A stretch of DNA of 13,594 nucleotides. Origin: Actinomycetota bacterium. Lineage in GTDB: Bacteria > Actinomycetota > Acidimicrobiia > Acidimicrobiales > JAMCPL01. The position numbers and the translations under genes were made by a program. Shown here in pieces: positions 5,882 through 12,256 of the stretch (the stretch's first letter is position 1; the number at the start of each line of letters is the position of its first letter). Location: assembly GCA_023379725.1 (NCBI GenBank), contig JAMCPC010000064.1, positions 1 to 13,594 of the forward strand. Direction: 5' to 3'. The notes below the pieces were generated by a model. The model worked only from the letters and a program-made list of their open reading frames with translations. It was not told where the DNA came from and ran no database searches.

Positions 5882-5886
5882 GGGAG
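5882..5886 (+). promoter_or_regulatory. Ribosome binding site of galT
   Basis: GGGAG ends ten bases before the ATG at 5897. A transcript leader is therefore expected, unlike several neighbours. The promoter itself is unclear: TACACT at 5843-5848 and TTGGAT at 5832-5837 are the only box-like hexamers and are not properly spaced with each other. Confidence 0.5.
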
Positions 5887-5896
5887 AATAGAAACT

Positions 5897-6877
5897 ATGG
5901 GTGAGCTGAGGCTCGATCCGCTGACAGGAAGATGGGTTGTCATAGACCCGAAAAGAATAGACAGGCCATTTAGTTTTACACCACGTGCTACTATGATACA
6001 GAGCGATAAATCACAGCCCTGTCCCTTCTGCCCGGGCAATGAAGACAGCATACCACCGGCACTGGAGACCTACGGACCTAATGGAAGTTGGCTCGTTAGG
6101 GTAGTGCCTAATCGCTATCCCGCTTTTGATGGAGATGGCCCTTTTGTAGTGGACCATAGGGGACCTGTATTCACTCAGGCAACAGCCGGTGGTATTCACG
6201 AGGTACTTATTCTCTCCCCCAGACACGATGCCGGATGGGATTCAATCGACAGCGACCAGAGCAACCTGATAATGGCGGCGATACGAGACAGAATGGAATA
6301 CCATGCCTCCACACCGGGGATCCGCTACAGCCAGGCCATAGTAAACTCGGGTCGTGAGGCCGGTGCGTCGATAGAACATCCTCATGCACAACTAATGGCA
6401 ATACCATTCGTACCGAGAGAACTCGCTGATGAACAGGCAGGATTTGCCCGTTTTGCCGGACGTTGCCTGCTGTGTACTACCATCGACACCGAGCTCATAG
6501 CAGGTCATAGACTGATATATGCCGATGATCGTGTGATGGTAATATGTCCATTTTGGAGTGGCACTCCCTTTGAGATGATGGTTATTCCCCGTATGCACAA
6601 TCCGCATCTCCACCGTAGCTCTCCGCAGGATATCTCAGCAGTTGCGAATGCAATAGGTATGTCGTTACACCAGCTAAGGCAGCATATGGGTGATATATCG
6701 TATAATATTGTATTTCACTCTGCCCCCTACAGGGCACCAGACCCCTTTCACTGGCATATACACATCCTGCCGAAATTGACGACTATTGCAGGATTTGAAT
6801 TGGGTACCGGAGTACTGATCAACGTTGTCGCTCCAGAAGATGCCACCCAGTTGATACGCCTATCAGCGGCGGCATAA
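5897..6877 (+). CDS. galT: Galactose-1-phosphate uridylyltransferase family protein
   Basis: GalT exchanges UMP between UDP-glucose and galactose 1-phosphate in the Leloir pathway. The 326-residue protein shows both HIT-like halves: LRLDPLTGRWVVIDP at the N-terminus, zinc-type CPFCPGNE (Cys42, Cys45), PNRYPAF (71-77), HEVLILSPRH (101-110), and the active site EHPHAQ (160-165), where His163 would be the uridylylated nucleophile. The second half has FWSGTPFEMMVIP and FHWHIHILPKL (284-294). Length and motifs are normal. Some relatives act on ADP-glucose, so the nucleotide is uncertain; the neighbouring trehalose and phosphofructokinase genes do not settle it. It is the only plus-strand gene, divergent from nifS and convergent with pfkA. 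AUA and AGA/AGG codons are frequent, as elsewhere in the window. Confidence 0.88.
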   Translation: MGELRLDPLTGRWVVIDPKRIDRPFSFTPRATMIQSDKSQPCPFCPGNEDSIPPALETYGPNGSWLVRVVPNRYPAFDGDGPFVVDHRGPVFTQATAGGIHEVLILSPRHDAGWDSIDSDQSNLIMAAIRDRMEYHASTPGIRYSQAIVNSGREAGASIEHPHAQLMAIPFVPRELADEQAGFARFAGRCLLCTTIDTELIAGHRLIYADDRVMVICPFWSGTPFEMMVIPRMHNPHLHRSSPQDISAVANAIGMSLHQLRQHMGDISYNIVFHSAPYRAPDPFHWHIHILPKLTTIAGFELGTGVLINVVAPEDATQLIRLSAAA

Positions 6878-6928
6878 TTCACTTTTCCACGACAGGAGAT
6901 GGCAGGCTGTAACGGCCCCATGGGAGGC

Positions 6929-7993
6929 TCAAGTCAGCAGTGCCTGTGCAACGTCATACAGCTTCATATCGAGATATTTAGTTTCTCTGGTACCTTCCGA
7001 TAACGGAACAGTGACCACTTGGCCACAATTGAGCGCCACCATCTTCCCCAGTTCCCCTCTATGTATAGCTCTCACCGCTTCGACACCAAAACGGGTAGCC
7101 AATACTCTGTCAAATGCCGTAGGGGTACCTCCGCGCTGCACATGGCCAAGTATAGTGACTCGAGACTCGAAGCCAGTGCGCTTTTCAATCTCCTCTGCCA
7201 GCCAGGATCCAATACCGCCAAGTCTTGCATGTCCAAATGCATCTCGCGATGCAGATTTCATGGCATTTTCCATAGCATCACGATCCGGACCAGGAGCAAG
7301 TACAGCACCCTCTCCTATGACGATAATAGATGAATACTGACCTTCTGCATGGCGAGCCATGATCCTCCGACATACCGCATCTATGTCAAACGGCCTCTCT
7401 GGCACCAGGATATCTGCGACACCAGCGGCCATACCAGCATAAGTTGCAATCCAACCTGCACTGCGTCCCATTACTTCGCAGACTATGACACGATGGTGTG
7501 ACTCTGCCGTAGTTCTTAACCTATCGATTGCCTCAGTGGCTATTTGTACAGCAGTATCGAACCCAAATGTGAGCTCAGTACCACTTAAATCATTATCGAT
7601 AGTTTTGGGTACTCCTACTACCGGCATACCGGCCTCCGCCAGTTTGGTAGCAACTCCAAGAGTGTCGTCACCGCCAATAGCAACCAGGGCATCGGCATGA
7701 GCAGCTTCAAGACCTGCCCTCACCTTCTCTATGCCATTTTCCATAGCAAAAGGGTTGGTCCTGGAGGTACCGAGGATTGTACCCCCCAGCGTAAGCAAGT
7801 TTCTACAATCCTCTGTACGAAGTTCAGTAGTTCTGCTCTCGATGACCCCCTTCCACCCATCATAGAACCCGACGACCGAATCACCGTATTCCTGCTCGGC
7901 TACGGTAACTACGGCACGTATTACTGCATTCAATCCCGGACAGTCACCACCACCGGTCAATACGCCTATTCGAGATATATTTTTATCACTCAT
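6929..7993 (-). CDS. pfkA: 6-phosphofructokinase, pyrophosphate-dependent type signature
   Basis: This is a 354-residue PfkA-family protein that phosphorylates fructose 6-phosphate to the 1,6-bisphosphate. Seen motifs: phosphoryl-donor loop LTGGGDCPGLNAVIR (12-26), IGGDDT (106-111), PKTIDND with the catalytic Asp (129-135), EVMGR (173-177), and the late RVTILGHVQRGGTP. Two positions decide the donor in this family. The residue equal to E. coli Gly104 is Asp110, and that equal to Gly124 is Lys130; both are typical of PPi-dependent enzymes, as in the Amycolatopsis group III enzyme. The reaction would then be reversible and serve glycolysis and gluconeogenesis. It converges on galT, 51 bases apart, with no clear terminator between them. 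The start sits seven bases after a TATTAT hexamer. Confidence 0.9.
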   Translation of the reverse strand: MSDKNISRIGVLTGGGDCPGLNAVIRAVVTVAEQEYGDSVVGFYDGWKGVIESRTTELRTEDCRNLLTLGGTILGTSRTNPFAMENGIEKVRAGLEAAHADALVAIGGDDTLGVATKLAEAGMPVVGVPKTIDNDLSGTELTFGFDTAVQIATEAIDRLRTTAESHHRVIVCEVMGRSAGWIATYAGMAAGVADILVPERPFDIDAVCRRIMARHAEGQYSSIIVIGEGAVLAPGPDRDAMENAMKSASRDAFGHARLGGIGSWLAEEIEKRTGFESRVTILGHVQRGGTPTAFDRVLATRFGVEAVRAIHRGELGKMVALNCGQVVTVPLSEGTRETKYLDMKLYDVAQALLT

Positions 7994-8000
7994 GTGGTGA

Positions 8001-8006
8001 ATAATA
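8001..8006 (-). promoter_or_regulatory. TATTAT -10 box of pfkA, leaderless arrangement
   Basis: The minus strand reads TATTAT, seven bases (TCACCAC), then ATG at 7993. No Shine-Dalgarno precedes the start, and no convincing -35 is seen. The spacing predicts transcription from the A of ATG. The pfkA-maltokinase gap (7994-8064) holds little else. Confidence 0.45.
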
Positions 8007-8064
8007 GCGCATTACAGCCAACATCATTGACACTCTCTATGTGCCTATGTCCACCGCACTTCAT

Positions 8065-9585
8065 CTACTCACCTGCCAACGAATTATTATGATTACGATA
8101 TTCTTGGCTCATCATATTGAGCATCGCATAGAAACACCCCTCATGGGTAGGAACCATCCCTGCAACGCCCGATACATTTAAATAGCCATTTACAATCATT
8201 TCAGCGTTGCGTTTTTCCCATTCACTTACCAGACCCTCCGTCTCATCTGCACTAAGAGGATCACGCTCCTTCAGTGAATCCAAAGCTACCTCGTGCAGTG
8301 AGTACAGCACAGTAGCCAGGTCATACAGTGGAGATGAGTACAATCGTTCCTGCTGCGATCCTAGTTGCATCATGTCGCCAAGATACCAACCATACTCACC
8401 TCTCCTTATATGAACCAAATCAAAGTTACCATGAACCGGAATCTCATAGTAATGGATATCAGATTCTTCCAGCAATTTTCTGTCCAACTGGGCCTGTAGC
8501 CTATCCGACTCCGGCCAGCTGGATATCTCTGGCAGTTTACTGGCTATATCCATCCTACGCCGATTGGACTCGCCTTCAAGGGCAATATGCATCCTGCCCA
8601 GCATCTCACCGATCTTAAAAGCATCTGGCGCAAAGTCAGCTCCTGCCTCTTGAGGTGCACACCTGGCTGAACATAGATCGCGAAGCGATGTCAATGCAAC
8701 ATCCCATCCAGTGGAAGTGCCCGGCATATACTCTTGTACCAACCCCAAAATATAGCCGCCACGTTCCCAGACGGTAAGTGGAGCAAACATATTATTGAAT
8801 CCGCAGGAATCAAGGGTGATAAGGAGATCGACGTTGGGGGACCTCATCTCTACTATCTTCTTCACAACTGTGCATATTACGGATTCATCGACGATATACA
8901 CAACTAGTTCATCAGTATCGCTATCTTTCCTGACCATATTGAACCTCAAAACCAAGTCTTGATAACTCGGAGATGTCGAGTCGGTCGAGTCTGCCTGGCC
9001 AGCCGGAGATGTCGAGGCTAATACAGGATATGTCGAAGAAGCTGGATCGACTGAAGATACCTGATTAGTATCACCACCTGGAGATTCCTGACCATCCGAA
9101 ATCGTCTGGACAGCCGGAGATTCCTGACCATCTGGAGATTCCTGACCATCCGACATCGTCTGGACAGCCGGAGATTCCTGGGTAGCCGGAGGGGTATAGA
9201 GCAACTTTACCAGATCGGATACCATATCCTGCTCCTCCAGGGCATCTACCGCAACAGACAATTGGCCATTGTAGTCGTATAATCCAAGTACCTGATCTGC
9301 ACCATCAGAGAAAAATCTGGGCTCATCGCCAGGATCCATAAGTCCGATGACGACGTGATACACAGAACTATCTGCTTGAGCTACTACATCCAATAGGGTA
9401 GGCTTTTCATGCCTGACAACAGCAACATCGACAATCACTACATTGTCTGATATGGGTTGCCCGTTGGGCAGATGCCTCGATATTGCCTTCTGTACTATCC
9501 CGTCCAAGGATGCGCTACCCACCACACCATCGGTAAAATCGTGCATTTGATATAGTCTACCAGTACTGTCCGAAGGGTGCTTCAA
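8065..9585 (-). CDS. Maltokinase-like protein with degraded kinase motifs, TreS partner
   Basis: Maltokinases phosphorylate maltose made by TreS and often form a complex with it. In this 506-residue protein an N-terminal cap-like domain (about 45-130, with VIVDVAVVRHEK and VLGLYDYNGQLSVAVDAL) is followed by a low-complexity Ser/Pro/Gln/Asp stretch (131-208). The phosphotransferase fold (about 210-500) has YILGLVQEYMPGTSTGWDVAL, GEMLGRMH and SSPLYDLATVLYSLHEVA. The catalytic HGDxH motif reads HGNFD (385-389), so the base Asp is Asn387. The following DFEG-type motif is GDMMQ (403-407), keeping Asp but losing Glu. The ATP-binding Lys strand appears as VICTVVKK with Thr at the expected Lys. It is probably inactive or strongly altered. 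The TTG start overlaps the treS stop as TTGA; ATG 9546 is a possible alternative. Confidence 0.72.
   Translation of the reverse strand: MKHPSDSTGRLYQMHDFTDGVVGSASLDGIVQKAISRHLPNGQPISDNVVIVDVAVVRHEKPTLLDVVAQADSSVYHVVIGLMDPGDEPRFFSDGADQVLGLYDYNGQLSVAVDALEEQDMVSDLVKLLYTPPATQESPAVQTMSDGQESPDGQESPAVQTISDGQESPGGDTNQVSSVDPASSTYPVLASTSPAGQADSTDSTSPSYQDLVLRFNMVRKDSDTDELVVYIVDESVICTVVKKIVEMRSPNVDLLITLDSCGFNNMFAPLTVWERGGYILGLVQEYMPGTSTGWDVALTSLRDLCSARCAPQEAGADFAPDAFKIGEMLGRMHIALEGESNRRRMDIASKLPEISSWPESDRLQAQLDRKLLEESDIHYYEIPVHGNFDLVHIRRGEYGWYLGDMMQLGSQQERLYSSPLYDLATVLYSLHEVALDSLKERDPLSADETEGLVSEWEKRNAEMIVNGYLNVSGVAGMVPTHEGCFYAMLNMMSQEYRNHNNSLAGE
9073..9180 (-). repeat. 54-bp in-frame tandem repeat (2 copies) in the maltokinase-like gene
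   Basis: Two 54-bp units (9127-9180 and 9073-9126) encode QESPAVQTMSDGQESPDG and QESPAVQTISDGQESPGG. Each unit itself contains QESP twice, which suggests an older, shorter repeat. A diverged stretch follows, with CGGAGATGTCGAG recurring at 8969 and 9004 on the plus strand. The block joins the cap and the kinase-like fold and is probably disordered. Confidence 0.9.
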
Positions 9586-11273
9586 TCTGCAACCGCATCA
9601 CCATCATCTCGCTTGACCAGTTCAAACCAGTAAAATCCATAGGAACCGAGTGAAACCGGATAAAAGCCCTCCCCAATTGCCGGAAATGGAACTCTCCCCA
9701 ACAGCTCTATGGGCACATAATCAACATATCTGATCAAATCCAATTCTACCGGCTGTGCAAACCTCGACAGGTTGTGAACACAGAGAACAGCGCTAATGTC
9801 GCCATCCTGCTCGACCGTACGCACATATGCAAGAATTGACGGATTGGTACAGCTGATAAAATCCAAGACGCCGATGCCAAAAACCGGATACTGCTTTCTC
9901 ACCTGAAGCATTCTTTGCATCCAATGCAAGAACGAACTCGAATTGCGCTGCTGTGCCTCCACGTTGACTGCCTCGTACCCATATACAGGATCCATAACGG
10001 GAGGTAAGTAGAGCTGAGCAAAGTCTGCCCTGGAAAAACCACCGTTGCGATCAGGACTCCACTGCATCGGAGTACGCACAGAATCACGGTCTCCAAGGTA
10101 GATGTTATCGCCCATCAACAGTTCGTCCCCGTAATAGATGACTGGGCTCCCCGGTAACGAGAAAATCAACGCCCAAAGCAGTTCAGCCAGTTTCCTGTCA
10201 TTTTGCAATAGCGACGCCAGCCTCCGTCCTATACCAAGATGTCTCTTCATACGAGGATCGCGTGCATATTCAGAGACCAATTCGTCTCTCTCCTCTTCGG
10301 TCACCTTCTCCAGAGTGAGTTCGTCATGATTGCGCAAAAAGATAGCCCACTGGCAGCCCATAGCGATCTCGGGGGTCTGGGAGATAATCTCTGTTATTGG
10401 AAATCGCTGCTCACGCCTTATAGCGAGAAAGAGACGCGGCATAAGCGGAAAGTGAAAACACATATCACATTCATCGCCTTTCCCAAAATAGTCGACCAAA
10501 TCGGCAGGCCACTGATTGGCCTCAGCGAGTAGAACCCTCTTGGGGGAGTACTCATCTACCACCCTGCGAATTTTTGCAAGATAGGCATGCGTCTCTGACA
10601 GATTCTCACCTGTAGTACCGTCTTTCTGGAATAGATATGGAACGGCATCCAGCCTGAAACCATCCAGCCCCAAATCCAGCCAGTACCTCACTACGTCCAA
10701 CATGGTCTCTACGACCTCTTCATTTTCGTAATTGAGGTCCGGCTGATGGGAATAGAATCTATGCCAATAAAACTGTTTTCTGACGGGATCCCATGTCCAA
10801 TTAGAGGTCTCGACATCGACGAATACGACCCGTGCTTCAGGCCAACGCTTATCGTCATCACTCCACACGTACCAATCTGCCTTTGGATTCGTACGAGATG
10901 ATCTGGACTCTTGGAACCAGGGATGTTGATCAGAGGTATGATTAAGTACAAGGTCTGCAACTATACTTATACCTCTGCTGTGAGCATCATCAAGCAAAGC
11001 TGAGAGATCATCTACTGTGCCCAACTCAGGATGGACAGACATAAAGTCTGAAATATCATACCCCCCATCACGCATAGGAGAAGGGTAGTACGGCAACAAC
11101 CATATACAGTCCACCCCCAACCATTCCAGGTAGTCCAGCTTCTGCTGCAACCCCCTAATATCTCCCACCCCATCGTTATTGGAGTCAAAGTATCCCCTTG
11201 TAAACACTTCATAGAAGACAGCCTTCCGGTACCAGTCTGGAAGTTTATCTGGAATATTTTTAGGCTTAGGCAT
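9582..11273 (-). CDS. treS: Trehalose synthase TreS (maltose alpha-D-glucosyltransferase, GH13)
   Basis: TreS interconverts maltose and trehalose by isomerising the glycosidic bond in a GH13 barrel. The 563-residue protein has a normal length. Its catalytic set is complete: the nucleophile in DGFRLDAVPYL (Asp209), the acid/base in LLAEANQWP (Glu251) and the transition-state Asp in FLRNHDELTLE (Asp317). Other TreS-like features are WYRKAVFYEVF at the start, NNDGVGDIRGL with the Ca-type loop, DLVLNHTSDQHPWF (107-120), RDSVRTPMQWSPDRNGGFS, and a C-terminal beta domain ending in YGFYWFEL. The maltokinase-like gene follows with a four-base overlap, so the two are co-translated. The start ATG follows TATATT by eight bases, with no Shine-Dalgarno. 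Confidence 0.95.
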   Translation of the reverse strand: MPKPKNIPDKLPDWYRKAVFYEVFTRGYFDSNNDGVGDIRGLQQKLDYLEWLGVDCIWLLPYYPSPMRDGGYDISDFMSVHPELGTVDDLSALLDDAHSRGISIVADLVLNHTSDQHPWFQESRSSRTNPKADWYVWSDDDKRWPEARVVFVDVETSNWTWDPVRKQFYWHRFYSHQPDLNYENEEVVETMLDVVRYWLDLGLDGFRLDAVPYLFQKDGTTGENLSETHAYLAKIRRVVDEYSPKRVLLAEANQWPADLVDYFGKGDECDMCFHFPLMPRLFLAIRREQRFPITEIISQTPEIAMGCQWAIFLRNHDELTLEKVTEEERDELVSEYARDPRMKRHLGIGRRLASLLQNDRKLAELLWALIFSLPGSPVIYYGDELLMGDNIYLGDRDSVRTPMQWSPDRNGGFSRADFAQLYLPPVMDPVYGYEAVNVEAQQRNSSSFLHWMQRMLQVRKQYPVFGIGVLDFISCTNPSILAYVRTVEQDGDISAVLCVHNLSRFAQPVELDLIRYVDYVPIELLGRVPFPAIGEGFYPVSLGSYGFYWFELVKRDDGDAVAD

Positions 11274-11281
11274 AGAGATTG

Positions 11282-11287
11282 AATATA
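11282..11287 (-). promoter_or_regulatory. TATATT -10-like box of treS
   Basis: The minus strand reads TATATT, eight bases (CAATCTCT), then ATG at 11273. No ribosome binding site is visible. The promoter would give a leaderless or one-base leader mRNA for treS and the maltokinase-like gene. No good -35 is seen. Confidence 0.4.
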
Positions 11288-11323
11288 TCGCTAACTATCA
11301 AGATAATCATTAGTATCTCATCC

Positions 11324-11342
11324 AGTGGTCTGTCTCGCAAAT
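11324..11342. repeat. Sequence resembling one end of the 5673-5811 element
   Basis: AGTGGTCTGTCTCGCAAAT matches the left arm of the MITE-like element (5676-5694, AGTGTAGTGTCCCGCAAAT) at 15 of 19 positions. It lies in the 118-base gap between the enoyl-CoA hydratase gene and treS, about 50 bases upstream of the treS start. No matching second arm is visible nearby, so it could be a solo end or a coincidence. Confidence 0.25.
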
Positions 11343-11391
11343 GATCTAACGCGGCTGGTATCCATTGATGTCACCACACGAGAGGTATCCA

Positions 11392-12180
11392 TCAGTGACC
11401 GGTAAAGTGCGCCCTACCGGGGCCACTCTCAAGAAAGGATGTAATGCCGATCCGAGCATCATCGGTTCTAAAGACTTCCTCGAATACGTTGCGCTCTACG
11501 GCAAGCCCATCATTCAGCTTCATCTCTATACCCTCGTCTATCGCCCTTTTTACCAGAGCCTGCGCGGCAAGCGCTCCACCGGCATACTCAGTTGCTGCAG
11601 CCATGGCTTCATCAAGTACATCACCATCGGGTACTACCCTGTTCACGAGACCGATCTGAAGAGCCTCCTCTGCGTCTATCTGCCGACCGGATAGAATTAT
11701 CTCCTTTGCCCTTGATGCCCCTATTAGCCTGGGCAATCGCTGAGTACCTCCCCCTCCAGGCAGGATTCCCAAGGTTACCTCCGGCAAACCAAGCTTTGCA
11801 GACTCACCAGCTATCCTGATGTCACACGACAACGCCAGCTCAAGACCTCCTCCCAACGCATATCCGGTAATAGCAGCTATGACCATCCGCGGCAGGGAAG
11901 CCAGGGCTGCTGTAGCCTCATGAAAGTTGCCGACTATCCGGCTAGCTATATCTGGATCATCGAGATCCATCTCAGAGATGTCGGCACCCGCCGAAAACAA
12001 GCGTTTACCACCATACAGCACCACCGATGCCGGAGGATCTTCCACGAGCTCAGACACCACCTTACAAAGATGATCTAGCAACCCAGCTGAAAGGGCATTA
12101 GCCTTGGGACGATTAAGTGTAATAAGCGCAACGTTATCAGAGTTACGAGTAAGCAATACAGGGGGGTGTTCTTCTTCCAT
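11392..12180 (-). CDS. Enoyl-CoA hydratase / crotonase family protein
   Basis: This 262-residue crotonase-fold enzyme most likely hydrates 2-enoyl-CoA in fatty-acid or branched acyl-CoA oxidation. The two oxyanion-hole segments are RLFSAGADI (60-68) and TGYALGGGLELA (105-116). Both catalytic glutamates of true hydratases are present: Glu114 in GLELALSCD and Glu134 in LPEVTLGILPGGGGTQRL. The C-terminus (ARIGITSFLESGPGRAHFTG) resembles the common F-x-E-K-R-x-P-x-F-x-G ending. Substrate chain length cannot be told from motifs. No other beta-oxidation gene is next to it. The ATG at 12180 is preceded by TAATAT at seven bases and no Shine-Dalgarno. Other crotonase activities are less likely given both Glu residues. 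Confidence 0.88.
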   Translation of the reverse strand: MEEEHPPVLLTRNSDNVALITLNRPKANALSAGLLDHLCKVVSELVEDPPASVVLYGGKRLFSAGADISEMDLDDPDIASRIVGNFHEATAALASLPRMVIAAITGYALGGGLELALSCDIRIAGESAKLGLPEVTLGILPGGGGTQRLPRLIGASRAKEIILSGRQIDAEEALQIGLVNRVVPDGDVLDEAMAAATEYAGGALAAQALVKRAIDEGIEMKLNDGLAVERNVFEEVFRTDDARIGITSFLESGPGRAHFTGH

Positions 12181-12187
12181 GCTATTG

Positions 12188-12193
12188 ATATTA
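12188..12193 (-). promoter_or_regulatory. TAATAT -10-like box, leaderless arrangement
   Basis: The minus strand reads TAATAT, seven bases (CAATAGC), then ATG at 12180. The spacing matches the nifS and pfkA starts. The 76-base gap to aspS has no hairpin terminator, so read-through from aspS is possible as well. Confidence 0.4.
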
Positions 12194-12256
12194 GCGCAAA
12201 GAGAGCATGCCTACCTTTATTCACATCTATCTATGATATTTCGAGAAGAGCACCAG

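Noticed and set aside
6878..6928. Palindrome around CCCATGGG between convergent galT and pfkA as a bidirectional terminator
   Set aside because: The stem is short and imperfect and there is no T-run on either side, so rho-independent termination is not supported.
7697..8092. A 131-codon plus-strand frame across the 5' end of pfkA
   Set aside because: It is antisense to the strongly conserved N-terminal half of pfkA, with no recognisable product and no ribosome binding site.
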